Shown piece after piece: positions 53,291-62,123 of a stretch of 64,000 bases of DNA. Under the pieces are notes generated by a model. It was not told the DNA's origin. It saw only the letters and a program-made list of their open reading frames with translations, and made no database searches. Within the stretch, counting starts at the first letter, position 1. Each line of letters begins with the position of its first letter. This DNA is from Parapontixanthobacter aurantiacus (GTDB taxonomy: Bacteria; Pseudomonadota; Alphaproteobacteria; Sphingomonadales; Sphingomonadaceae), in contig NZ_WTYW01000002.1 of the NCBI RefSeq assembly GCF_009827635.1, positions 372,001 through 436,000 of the forward strand, in the 5' to 3' direction. Made by a program: the position numbers and the translations under genes.

Positions 53291-53983
53291 TCAGTCAATC
53301 GGGCGCACCTTGTTGGGTGCATCGTCGCGAACCGAGATGCGGACGGTTTCGCCCGAATTGCCGGGGAAATCGGTGAACATCGCCTCGACGAGGTTCGGCA
53401 CCAGCGCCTGCAAGCGGTTGGAACGCGACAGCGCCTGCGCCTTGCCCTCGAACAGCCGTTCGCCATCCGAAGCACGGTCGATCTTGAGATCGATACCGCT
53501 CGAATAGACCGTCACGCTGCGGATCTCGGGACCGGTATCGAAGAACGGATCATAGAACCCGAAGGCGTAGGCCGACGGTCCGTAGAACCGGCTGCGATAG
53601 AAGCGGCTGTACCGACCGTAACCGTACCAGGGATCGTAGAACGGGCTGTTAAAGCCGGTGCTGCGGATCTGCTCGCGCCCGTTATCGACGCCATAGTCGA
53701 AGCGCACCAGCAGCGACGCGTTTTCCGGCGAAGCTTGCGTATAGCCGAGACGTTCCATCTCCGCTTCCACAAAGTCGGCATATCGCGCGAATTCCAGACC
53801 TCCGGCCAGTTCCGGATCGTCTGCGATTACGGCGAAGGTCTCGCCCTGCGGGGCCGGCAATTGCGCCTGGAAGCGGGAGACGTCGGCCTTGAACGGTGTC
53901 GCACAGGCCGCGATGCTCGCAAGGAGTATGGGCGCGCTTGCCAGTTTTAAGATGCGCCCCCGATTGTTCGATAGGGTGTTCAT
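53291..53983 (-). CDS. DUF4136 domain-containing lipoprotein (second copy)
   Basis: A 230-residue predicted lipoprotein with signal and lipobox SIAAC (Cys about residue 27). The DUF4136 outline is present: FVEAEMERLGYTQASPENASLLVRFDYGV, EGKAQALSRSN and the ending MFTDFPGNSGETVRISV. Where the 7.4-kb paralogue has a glycine-rich loop, this one has an aromatic/Arg-rich stretch (NSPFYDPWYGYGRYSRFYRSRFYG). Both end with the same FPGxSGETV. Function unknown. It is followed by its own terminator. Confidence 0.85.
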   Translation of the reverse strand: MNTLSNNRGRILKLASAPILLASIAACATPFKADVSRFQAQLPAPQGETFAVIADDPELAGGLEFARYADFVEAEMERLGYTQASPENASLLVRFDYGVDNGREQIRSTGFNSPFYDPWYGYGRYSRFYRSRFYGPSAYAFGFYDPFFDTGPEIRSVTVYSSGIDLKIDRASDGERLFEGKAQALSRSNRLQALVPNLVEAMFTDFPGNSGETVRISVRDDAPNKVRPID

Positions 53984-54149
53984 GTTCTCAAGTCCTCTTT
54001 TGGCACCCGGATCGCTTGTCCCCTGTTGCCGGGACGCGAAGACTGCCAGTTAACCCGTGTGTTATATACGGCAGGCGATGAACGCGGTTTGAATGTGCCT
54101 GACGCGAGATCGAACGCCCGACACGGGATTTCGTTGCCGAAAGAGGGGG

Positions 54150-55178
54150 TTAGCGCAGCAAGCCGAGAGCCTCGTATGCGCGGTCCAGCGTGGGCCGAGC
54201 CAAGGAGCGCGCCTTCGCCGCACCTTCGGCCAGAACGGCTTCGATGGCGGTCTCGTCCTGCATCAGGCGATTGAACCGCTCCGAAATCGGACGCAGCTTC
54301 TCGACCAGCAACTCGCCCAATGCGGGCTTGAACGTGCCGAAACCTTGTCCGGCATATTCTTGGAGGACCGCTTCTCCGGTCATCTCCGCGACGGCAGCAT
54401 ATATCGCGACGAGGTTCCGCGCCTCCGGCCGGTCGTCGAGCCCACTTAATTCCGAAGGCAGCGGTTCGGGGTCGGTCTTGGCCTTTCTGACCTTTTTCAT
54501 GACCGTGTCCGCGTTGTCGGAGAGATTGATGCGGCTCATGTCGGAAACGTCCGACTTGCTCATCTTGGCCGTGCCGTCCCGCAAGCTCATGAGGCGGGCA
54601 GCCTGCGGCGGGATGAAGGGTTCTGGCAGGGTAAAGACCGGTGCTTCTTCGCTTGCGAAATCCGAGTTGAACTTCTGCGCGATATCGCGCGCCAGTTCCA
54701 GATGCTGCTTCTGATCGTCGCCTACCGGAACGTGCGTCGCCTGATAAAGGAGCACATCGGCAGCCTGCAGAACGGGATATGCGAAGAGGGCGACACTCGC
54801 CCCTTCGCGGTTCTTTCCGGCCTTGTCCTTCCACTGCGTCATCCGGTTCAGCCAGCCCATTCGGGCCGTGCCGTTGAGCAGCCATTGCAGTTCTGCGTGG
54901 GCGGGCACCTGCGTCTGGTTGAACAGTATCGCGCGCTCGGGATCGACCCCGCACGCAAGCAACGAGGCAGCCATCTCCAATGTCGAAGCGCGCAGTTCGA
55001 CAGGATCGTGCGGCATCGAGATGGCATGCAGATCGGCGAGGAAATAAAGGCATTGCCCGCCCTGCGCCGCAGCCTCGTCCTGCATCTTAACGTAGTTGCG
55101 GATAGCGCCGAGATAATTGCCGAGATGCGGCTTGCCGGTAGGCTGGATACCCGAGACGACTCTCATTTCGGTGGTCAT
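54150..55178 (-). CDS. trpS: Tryptophanyl-tRNA synthetase
   Basis: A 342-residue class I synthetase that charges tRNA-Trp. The HIGH-type motif is GIQPTGKPHLGNYLG near residue 10, and the KMSKS loop is TAKMSKSD near residue 205. Length and the VPVGDDQKQHLELARDIAQKFN segment are standard. It is the last gene of the secB-murJ-trpS order, starting six bases beyond the murJ stop, so likely co-transcribed. Confidence 0.97.
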   Translation of the reverse strand: MTTEMRVVSGIQPTGKPHLGNYLGAIRNYVKMQDEAAAQGGQCLYFLADLHAISMPHDPVELRASTLEMAASLLACGVDPERAILFNQTQVPAHAELQWLLNGTARMGWLNRMTQWKDKAGKNREGASVALFAYPVLQAADVLLYQATHVPVGDDQKQHLELARDIAQKFNSDFASEEAPVFTLPEPFIPPQAARLMSLRDGTAKMSKSDVSDMSRINLSDNADTVMKKVRKAKTDPEPLPSELSGLDDRPEARNLVAIYAAVAEMTGEAVLQEYAGQGFGTFKPALGELLVEKLRPISERFNRLMQDETAIEAVLAEGAAKARSLARPTLDRAYEALGLLR

Positions 55179-55184
55179 GACGAC

Positions 55185-56756
55185 TTAGGCAGCTTTCTTT
55201 CTGGTTAGCGCGGCTATGCGCTCCTTGTCGATGGCTCCGACCGCGAAGGCAACGCCGAAATAGACGACGGCTGCGCAGATCACGAGGACGATCAACGCAA
55301 AGAGCCGGGCGAACAGGCCGGCAGAGAAATAGCCCGTTAGCAAATCGCGGGCGAACCACAAGGCGACGCCCATGGCGGCGGCGGCCACGAGTTGCCGCGC
55401 GATCCTTCCTACGAGGACCAGCGGAATGGCGTAGTAGCCGCGTTTGACGAGAACGACATAGAGGTACGCGACGTTGATCCAGGCCCCGACGACGCTGGCG
55501 AACGCCACGCCGACGACGCCGAACCTGTCGATCAGGATGAAGTTCATGACGACGAATACGACGAGCGAGATGAAGGCCGCATAGACCGGGGTGCGGGTAT
55601 CCGAGCGGGCATAGAAATTGGGAACGAGCACTTTTACCAGAACATAGGCCGGCAGGCCGAGCACAAGGGCGGCAAGGACGTTGCCGGTTAGTGCCGCCTG
55701 TTCGACGCTGAAACGCCCGCCCTGGAACAGCATGGTGACGAAGGGAACCGCGCATACTGCAAGCGCTACGGCCGCCGGAATCGTCAGCAGCATGGACAGT
55801 TCGATGGCGTCGGACTGGACGCGGTCCGTACCTTCCTTGTTCTTCGCGCCGACGAAACGCGACAAGGTGGGCAGGATCGCGGTCGACAGGGCAATCCCGA
55901 TAATGCCGAGGGGCAGCTGGTTCAGCCGGTCGGCATAGTTCATGTAGCTGATCGATCCGCTGTCGAGCTGGTTGAGAAAATAAAGCTGCACGAGCGTATT
56001 GATCTGGTAGGCTCCACCGCCGATCGCTGCCGGAAGGGCAATGATCGACAGGCGCTTCACTTCGGGCGTGATGCGCGGCCAGAGCAGCTTTGGGCGGAAA
56101 CCCTCGACGCGCGTCCAGTAATAGACCCATGCGAGCTGAACCACGCCGCCGATCGTCACCGCCCAGGCCTGACTGTAGCCTACCTGCATGACTGACCAGC
56201 CCATTTCGCTCATGGCGTATTCTCCGAAGAGAAGGGCTGCGATCAGCACGAAATTGAGGATGATGGGAAAGCTTGCCCCAGGCGCGAACCGGCTGACCGA
56301 ATTGAGCATCCCGGTGAACAGCGTGACGAGACTGACCAGCACGATATAGGGAAACATGATCCGGGCGAAATCGACTTCCATCGCGAAGGTCGCCGGGTCA
56401 CTTCCTTCATCGCCCAGAGCGAAGATGACCCACGGCATGAAAATCATCATGATCGCGCACAAAACGATGAGGACCGGCAGGAACACGCTCAGCACATCGT
56501 TCGAGAAGCTTCGCGCATCGTCGAGCCCGCCTTCGCCATGCAGCCGCTTGGAGAACATGGGCACGAAGGCAGCGGAGAACGCTCCCTCCGCGAACAGCCG
56601 GCGAAAGACATTGGGAATGATGAACGCCTGAAACCACGCGTCGGTCACCGCATTGGCGCCAAGCACGCGACTGAATATCATCTCGCGCGCCATGCCGGCG
56701 ACGCGGCTGACCATCGTCAGCCCGCCAATCGTGCCGACATTCTTGAGCAGGCTCAC
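55185..56756 (-). CDS. murJ: Lipid II flippase MurJ
   Basis: A 523-residue inner-membrane protein with about 14 helices, the MOP-family flippase that moves lipid II to the periplasm for peptidoglycan synthesis. The N-terminus MSLLKNVGTIGGLTMVSRVAGMAREMIFSRVLG and the AFIIPNVFRRLFAEGAFSAAFVPMF segment with conserved arginines are family hallmarks. It lies between secB and trpS on the same strand, a conserved alphaproteobacterial order. Confidence 0.96.
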   Translation of the reverse strand: MSLLKNVGTIGGLTMVSRVAGMAREMIFSRVLGANAVTDAWFQAFIIPNVFRRLFAEGAFSAAFVPMFSKRLHGEGGLDDARSFSNDVLSVFLPVLIVLCAIMMIFMPWVIFALGDEGSDPATFAMEVDFARIMFPYIVLVSLVTLFTGMLNSVSRFAPGASFPIILNFVLIAALLFGEYAMSEMGWSVMQVGYSQAWAVTIGGVVQLAWVYYWTRVEGFRPKLLWPRITPEVKRLSIIALPAAIGGGAYQINTLVQLYFLNQLDSGSISYMNYADRLNQLPLGIIGIALSTAILPTLSRFVGAKNKEGTDRVQSDAIELSMLLTIPAAVALAVCAVPFVTMLFQGGRFSVEQAALTGNVLAALVLGLPAYVLVKVLVPNFYARSDTRTPVYAAFISLVVFVVMNFILIDRFGVVGVAFASVVGAWINVAYLYVVLVKRGYYAIPLVLVGRIARQLVAAAAMGVALWFARDLLTGYFSAGLFARLFALIVLVICAAVVYFGVAFAVGAIDKERIAALTRKKAA

Positions 56757-56820
56757 AAGCGACGCCTCCTGGCGTCAGGACGCATCGCGAACATGATGCC
56801 GGGCCTTGTCGGAAAAGGGG

Positions 56821-57357
56821 TCAGGCTTGTCCGGTCGGCGGTGTGTCGCCGCCGCCGGCGGCTGCTTCCTGCTGGCGCTTGGCCTGAAGCTGCTGAACAT
56901 ACAGACCGTTGAAGTCGACGGGATCAAGCTGCAACGCGGGGAAGCCCGCGTCCTGCACGGCTTCGGCGACGATGCGGCGCAGGAACGGAAACAGAAGGCG
57001 CGGGGCCTCGGCAAACAGGAACGCGTGCGCCTGTTCTTCCGGAATGTTGCGCAGTCCGATGAGCCCGGCATAGGCCAGCTCGACCAGATAGAACTGGCCC
57101 TTCTCGCCCTTGGCGGTCACGTTGACCTTCAGTTCGACCTCGTGAACTTCCTCGTTCACCTGGTTGGCGGCAATGTTGAACTGAACGTCGACCTGCGGAT
57201 TGTCCTGCCACTGATAGCATGACGGCGCGTTGGGATTCTCGACCGAAAGGTCCTTGACGTATTGCGAGATGATGCCGGCACTCGGCTGCCGATCGGCGCC
57301 ATTTGGAGCGGCCTCGCCCTGATTGAGGTCGGTCAATACGTCGTTTTCGTCGGCCAT
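56821..57357 (-). CDS. secB: Protein-export chaperone SecB
   Basis: A 178-residue tetrameric chaperone that holds preproteins unfolded and delivers them to SecA. The core runs from GIISQYVKDLSVENPNAP through DVQFNIAANQVNEEVHEVELKVNVTAKGEKGQFYLVELAYAGL to the NIPEEQAHAFLFAEAPRLLFPFLRRIVAEAV segment. The ATG of MADENDV is preferred; an upstream ATG at 57390 adds 11 residues. The C-terminal tail is Gln/Ala/Gly-rich. It heads the secB-murJ-trpS set and diverges from the Tim44 gene. Confidence 0.95.
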   Translation of the reverse strand: MADENDVLTDLNQGEAAPNGADRQPSAGIISQYVKDLSVENPNAPSCYQWQDNPQVDVQFNIAANQVNEEVHEVELKVNVTAKGEKGQFYLVELAYAGLIGLRNIPEEQAHAFLFAEAPRLLFPFLRRIVAEAVQDAGFPALQLDPVDFNGLYVQQLQAKRQQEAAAGGGDTPPTGQA

Positions 57358-57638
57358 CGAATCCTGCTTTCCTGTCGCGAATTTTCGCAAATGTTGTGAT
57401 TGGCTGCGCGCCTAGCATTGGCGAGGGGGCATCGCAATCCGCCTTTTCCTCGCTGCGGCCAGCCGTAACATAGCTCAACTTCCCGTTTCATAGCGATACA
57501 TCCGCAGGCGAGAACTAGACCAGCATCGGAACAAGCGGGGACATTGCCGAATTGTAATTCAGTCCTATTTAAGGCACGAAGGGCATATAACTGGCGGCTG
57601 CGATGCCGCCTCAATGAACAACCCACGGGTGCTATCAC

Positions 57639-58298
57639 GTGATTTTCGAAATCGTCATTCTTGCCATGATCGCCGCTTTTCTCGGAATGCGCCTTTATTC
57701 GGTGCTCGGACGGCGTGCTGATCACGAGGAAGAGATCGTGCCGCGCCGGTTCGAGGAGCGCAAGGACACGCCGGAACAGACCCCGGCGCAGATGCGTCCT
57801 GCGGTGACCGCTACAAGCATTCCGCCGCAGGTTCGCGGCGCACCCCCGGCGGTCGAACGCGGCGTACGCGAAATCGCTGCCGCCGACCAATCCTTCGACA
57901 TTATCGGCTTCGTCGAGGGCGCGAAGAGCGCATACGGCATGATCCTCGAGGCGTTCTGGGAAGGTGACAAGGCGACCCTGAAGGAATTGTGCGACGAGGA
58001 TGTTTACGAAGGGTTTGCTTCCGCCATCGACGCGCGCAGCGAAGCCGGCGAGACGCTGTCGAACAAGCTGATCCGGATCGAGGAAGCGACGATCAAAAGC
58101 GCGGAACTGGATGGACGGACCGCTCGCGTAACCGTGTTGTTCGTAGCCGATATCGCTGCTCTCACGCGCGACAAGGAAGGTAATGTGATCGCGGGTTCGC
58201 TCGACGATGCCATCGAAAGCCGCGATCTGTGGACGTTCATGCGGCGCATCGATTCGTCCGATCCCAACTGGAAGCTGGACGAGACGGACGAGGACTGA
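57639..58298 (+). CDS. Tim44-domain membrane-anchored protein
   Basis: A 219-residue protein with an N-terminal membrane helix (residues 1-18, IFEIVILAMIAAFLGMRL), a charged and Pro-rich linker, and a C-terminal Tim44-like domain from about residue 85 (FVEGAKSAYGMILEAFWEGDKATLKELCDEDVYEGFASAID, ending LWTFMRRIDSSDPNWKLDETD). Bacterial members (TimA-type) are linked by family knowledge to envelope protein handling. The start is a GTG; a GGCGGC/GCCGCC hairpin lies in the leader at 57593-57610. SecB is divergent. Confidence 0.88.
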   Translation: MIFEIVILAMIAAFLGMRLYSVLGRRADHEEEIVPRRFEERKDTPEQTPAQMRPAVTATSIPPQVRGAPPAVERGVREIAAADQSFDIIGFVEGAKSAYGMILEAFWEGDKATLKELCDEDVYEGFASAIDARSEAGETLSNKLIRIEEATIKSAELDGRTARVTVLFVADIAALTRDKEGNVIAGSLDDAIESRDLWTFMRRIDSSDPNWKLDETDED

Positions 58299-58391
58299 GC
58301 CGATCCGCTTCGCGGCGCTTATTTGCGCTTGGGAAGACCAGGACCTGCGATTATAGCGGCTTGCAGAACTTCAAGAGTCGCAATTGATCCG

Positions 58392-59648
58392 ATGAAATTC
58401 ACCAAACCGACGATCGCCGTGCTGGCGACATCGTTCATGCTGGCTGGCTGCGTCCGGCTCGTGCCCGAGACCGGCGCGCCCGCTCCGCAACCGACACCGC
58501 CCGTTGCAGCACCTGCGCCAACGCCCGCCCCGGCACCGGTACTCACTCCCGCGCCCGCACCCGCGCCCGTTGCAACAGCACGAGAGGCGCGGCTGGAATA
58601 TGGTCCTCCCGTCGAGGACCTTGGCATGACGCAGGCCGATGCGGCTGCTGCCTTGCGCTCTTTCAACGAGAGCTGTCCGACATTCTCCCGCCGCACGGAC
58701 GCGAGCGGTCTGACAAGCGCGGCTGCATGGCAGCCAGCCTGCAATGCGGCGCGTAGCTGGCCGACGAACGACGCACCACGCTTCTTCGCACAATATTTCG
58801 AAACGGTGCGCGTATCGGGCGGGACGGCCTTCGCCACGGGCTATTTCGAGCCGGAAATTCGCGGTAGCCGAACACGCCGCCCGGGTTACGAGGTGCCCAT
58901 CTATGCGCAGCCCTCGGACCTGAAGCGTGCGTGGTACGACGATCTTCCGCAAAGCGAGCGAACGGGACGCGAACCGCTCGGCCGATATGACGAAGACGGC
59001 CGCTTCGTCGCCTATTACGACCGCGCGGAAATTGAGAGCGGCGCGCTTTCCGGACGCGGTCTCGAAATTGCATGGGCAGCCGACCCCATCGAAGTCTTCT
59101 TTCTCCAGATACAGGGTTCGGGTCGCCTGATCCTGCCAGACGGTGACGTTATGCGGATTGGCTATGCCGGGCAGAACGGACGCGAATATGTCGCGATCGG
59201 CGCGATCATGCGCGAACGCGGCCTCATCGGCGACGGTCCCGGACAATATCCGGGAAGCCTGCAGGGCATCCAGCAATATCTCCGCGACTACCCAGAGGAA
59301 GGGCGCGAACTGATGCGACTCAACAAGAGCTGGGTGTTCTTCCGCGAACTGACCGGTGACGGACCGCTCGGCTCCATCGGAGTGCCGGTGCGCCGGGAAA
59401 GCAGCGTCGCGGTCGATCCGCGCTTCGTGCCCTATGGCGCGCCGGTGTGGCTCGAACTCGACCGGCCCATCGCTAACGGGTTGTGGATCGCGCAGGATAC
59501 CGGGGGCGCGATCAAGGGAGCCAATCGCTTCGATACCTTCTGGGGCGCGGGCGAGGATGCGCGAGTGATTGCTGGCGGGATGAGCGCTCGCGGTCGTGCG
59601 CTGATCCTGTTACCCAAGGGAAGCCTGGCTGCCCTGCAGAAGCAATGA
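58392..59648 (+). CDS. mltA: Membrane-bound lytic murein transglycosylase A
   Basis: A 418-residue outer-membrane lipoprotein (lipobox LAGC, Cys20) that cleaves peptidoglycan to 1,6-anhydromuropeptides. A proline/alanine repeat-like linker (about residues 30-65) leads to the MltA core: FATGYFEPEIRGSR, a VFFLQIQGSGRL segment, and the catalytic 3D region IAQDTGGAIKGANRFDTFWGAGEDA with its conserved aspartates. The stop overlaps the Smr gene ATG, so the two are coupled. Confidence 0.95.
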   Translation: MKFTKPTIAVLATSFMLAGCVRLVPETGAPAPQPTPPVAAPAPTPAPAPVLTPAPAPAPVATAREARLEYGPPVEDLGMTQADAAAALRSFNESCPTFSRRTDASGLTSAAAWQPACNAARSWPTNDAPRFFAQYFETVRVSGGTAFATGYFEPEIRGSRTRRPGYEVPIYAQPSDLKRAWYDDLPQSERTGREPLGRYDEDGRFVAYYDRAEIESGALSGRGLEIAWAADPIEVFFLQIQGSGRLILPDGDVMRIGYAGQNGREYVAIGAIMRERGLIGDGPGQYPGSLQGIQQYLRDYPEEGRELMRLNKSWVFFRELTGDGPLGSIGVPVRRESSVAVDPRFVPYGAPVWLELDRPIANGLWIAQDTGGAIKGANRFDTFWGAGEDARVIAGGMSARGRALILLPKGSLAALQKQ

Positions 59649-60235
59649 GCCAATCGGGCAAGGCTCCGCGCGGATTGACGCCGCAGGAGGCGGAAAGCTG
59701 GAACCGGCTGGCCGCAACGGTCACGCCGCTGCCCGGACGGAAGGCCGAACCGAAAGCTGGTCAAAGCGGCGCGCAGCAGCGAAGCGAGAATGCGCCCAAG
59801 CCGCAGCCTACCGCGAAGCGCCCTCGGCCACGCCAGAGACCGGAAGGCAAACCGACACCCTCATCATCGCACTCTTCAACATCCGGTGCGCCGGGTTTGG
59901 ACTCGCATTGGGAGAGGCGCATCAAGGCGGGCGGGTTGGAACCGGACTTCACGCTCGATCTGCACGGCCATGGCCTCGATGCAGCCTATCACCGCCTCGA
60001 CGATGGGATCGCGCAGGCGCGCGCAATGAACGCTCGGGTCATCCTTCTCATTGCCGGAAAGCATCGTCCGGTCGAGGCCGCCGACCGCGGCGTCTCTCGC
60101 GGAGCAATAAGGGCCAAGGTGCTCGACTGGCTTGCTGCCGGACGACACGGAAGTTCCATCGCTGCCATACGCAAGGCGCACCGCCGACATGGTGGCGAGG
60201 GCGCGCTATACCTCGTGTTGAAGCGAGAGCGCTAG
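59645..60235 (+). CDS. Smr/MutS2 C-terminal-domain protein
   Basis: A 196-residue protein: a disordered, basic N-terminal half, then an Smr domain from about residue 100. The signature motif FTLDLHGHGLDAAYHRLD and the nucleotide-type loop VILLIAGKHRP are seen. Smr domains are often nucleases of DNA or RNA; stand-alone members are poorly characterised. ATG overlaps the mltA stop. It is convergent with the permease gene on the other strand. Confidence 0.87.
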   Translation: MSQSGKAPRGLTPQEAESWNRLAATVTPLPGRKAEPKAGQSGAQQRSENAPKPQPTAKRPRPRQRPEGKPTPSSSHSSTSGAPGLDSHWERRIKAGGLEPDFTLDLHGHGLDAAYHRLDDGIAQARAMNARVILLIAGKHRPVEAADRGVSRGAIRAKVLDWLAAGRHGSSIAAIRKAHRRHGGEGALYLVLKRER

Positions 60236-60254
60236 CGGCCTAGCGCCGTCCGGT

Positions 60255-61826
60255 TCAGTCCTTGGGAGGATCGATCGGAATCAGGGTCTCGTCGCCCTCG
60301 ATATCGTCGACGACTTCCGTGATACCCTGGCCCAGATGGCTCCGGCTGCGACCATAGCCGAAGTAAATGAGGAAGCCGATCACGGTCCAGACGGGCAGGA
60401 CGATCATCGCGTCGCTCGGCAGGTTCAGGAAAAGAAAGATGCAGCCTGCGATGGCGAGCGGGCCGATCACCCATAGTCCTCGGACCCGGAAGTGGCGTTC
60501 GACATCGGGTCGGCGACGGCGCAGGACCATCACGGCGATCGCGACCATGGCGAAGGCGTACAATGTCCCCGCATTGGCAATGTCAGCAAGCCGGCCGACC
60601 GGGAAGAACGCTGCGCCGAGCGCGACGACGACGCCGGTAAAGATGGTTACGACATAGGGGGTCTGCCAGCGCGGGTGAACGCGGCTCAAGACTTCAGGCA
60701 GCAATCCGTCGCGGCTCATCACGAAGAAGATGCGGGTCTGCGCGAAAAGCAGCACGAGGATGACGGAGGGGAGCGCGACGAAGGCTGCGAAGCCGAGGAA
60801 ATTGCCGACTCCCGACCAGCCGATCTGCCGCAGGACATGGGCCAGTGCCTCGTCCGAACAGACCAGGGCCGCCGCATATTGCGGCATCGCGCATTGCTCG
60901 GCCAGTTGCTCCGAGCCCGCCGGGAAGGGTATGCCGCCCGGGCCCATGATCGGCTGCCCGCCGATCGTGCCGATCGCGCCTGCTGCGACGAGGATGTAGA
61001 ACACCGTGCAGAAGAGCAGCGAGCCGACCAGCCCGAACGGTACGTTGCGCTGAGGGTTCTTGGTTTCCTCCGCTGCGGTCGAAACCGCGTCGAACCCGAC
61101 ATAAGCGAAGAAGATCGTTGCCGCCGCACCCATTGCGCCAACGCCGCTGCCCCAGCCGCCGAACACCCCGGCAGGCAGAAACGGGTTGAAGTTGGCGACA
61201 TCGGCCTCGGGCAAGGTCAACACGATGAAGATCGAGAGCGCGCTCACCTTGATGACAACGAGAACTGCGTTGACCTTGGCGCTCTCGCTCGTTCCGATAA
61301 CAAGCAGGAAAGTGACGAGCAACGCGATGACCAGCGCGGGAAGGTTGATGAAACCACCCGCCGCTCCGCCGAGGGCCAGCGGGCCGGCGGACAGCCACGG
61401 GGGAAGGTAGATGCCGAGTGTCTCGTTCAGGATCGAACCGACGAAATAGCCGGACCAGCCCACCGACACGGCACTGGCGGCGATCGCATATTCGAGGACG
61501 AGTGCCCAGCCGACCGTCCAGGCGAGAAATTCACCCATCGTCGCATAGGTATAGGTGTAGGCCGAGCCGGAAACAGGAATGGTCGCGGCGATCTCGGCAT
61601 AGCAGAGCGCGGCGAAGATGCAGATGACTCCGGCGATCGCAAAGGCAAGCATGAGGCCCGGGCCCGCTTTTTGCGCGCCCGCCGCCGTCAGGACGAAAAT
61701 GCCGGTTCCAATGATGCAGCCGATCCCGAACAGCATCAGTTGAAAGCCGCTCAGGGTCCGTTTCAGCGATTTGTTTTCGGCAGTGGCAAGTATCGCGTCG
61801 AGCGATTTGATGCGGTCCGTGATCAA
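60255..61826 (-). CDS. APC-superfamily amino acid permease
   Basis: A 523-residue transporter with about 12-14 membrane helices. The amino acid-polyamine-cation signature runs from FGIGCIIGTGIFVLTAAGAQKAGPGLMLAFAIAG through ALCYAEIAATIPVSGSAYTYTYATMGEFLAW, where the GxG and GS-rich segments bind substrate. The AFVGFDAVSTAAEETKNPQR-like stretch (here YVGFDAVSTAAEETKNPQRNVP) is typical of the cationic amino acid transporter/YfnA subgroup. Substrate not predicted. Confidence 0.92.
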   Translation of the reverse strand: MITDRIKSLDAILATAENKSLKRTLSGFQLMLFGIGCIIGTGIFVLTAAGAQKAGPGLMLAFAIAGVICIFAALCYAEIAATIPVSGSAYTYTYATMGEFLAWTVGWALVLEYAIAASAVSVGWSGYFVGSILNETLGIYLPPWLSAGPLALGGAAGGFINLPALVIALLVTFLLVIGTSESAKVNAVLVVIKVSALSIFIVLTLPEADVANFNPFLPAGVFGGWGSGVGAMGAAATIFFAYVGFDAVSTAAEETKNPQRNVPFGLVGSLLFCTVFYILVAAGAIGTIGGQPIMGPGGIPFPAGSEQLAEQCAMPQYAAALVCSDEALAHVLRQIGWSGVGNFLGFAAFVALPSVILVLLFAQTRIFFVMSRDGLLPEVLSRVHPRWQTPYVVTIFTGVVVALGAAFFPVGRLADIANAGTLYAFAMVAIAVMVLRRRRPDVERHFRVRGLWVIGPLAIAGCIFLFLNLPSDAMIVLPVWTVIGFLIYFGYGRSRSHLGQGITEVVDDIEGDETLIPIDPPKD

Positions 61827-62068
61827 GGCGGGTAGCTCCAGCGAACCCCGCTACGGGACCTACCCGTCCGGTATGTTCGCCGCTCCAATACACCGAGGCG
61901 AGGCAGCCGAAAATCCCAAATCTGATGGCAATGCTCTTGTTGTCGTAATTATCTTGCGGGGAGGCCCGCAGAAGTTCCGCTGGTGGCATTAGCTTTCGTC
62001 ATTTTGAGGCATTTCGAACTCCGCGCGGCAACAGACAGACCCGATCCATTCAGGCACATGCCATGAGA

Positions 62069-62098
62069 AAGGCCCCCGGCATTGCTGCCGAGGGCCTT
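62069..62098 (-). terminator. Rho-independent terminator after katG
   Basis: AAGGCCC/GGGCCTT and CGGCA/TGCCG form a stem with one mismatch, 25 bases past the katG stop. Read leftward a TTT tail follows. Confidence 0.65.
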
Positions 62099-62123
62099 CC
62101 CTGCGCCCGAAGCTAAACCCGGA

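Noticed and set aside
58475-58590. Proline/alanine repeat-like tract in mltA
   Set aside because: Considered as a DNA repeat, but it is a low-complexity lipoprotein linker typical of outer-membrane lipoproteins.
60492-61835. 447-codon open frame on the plus strand
   Set aside because: Antisense to the APC permease; charged composition is a shadow of membrane codons.
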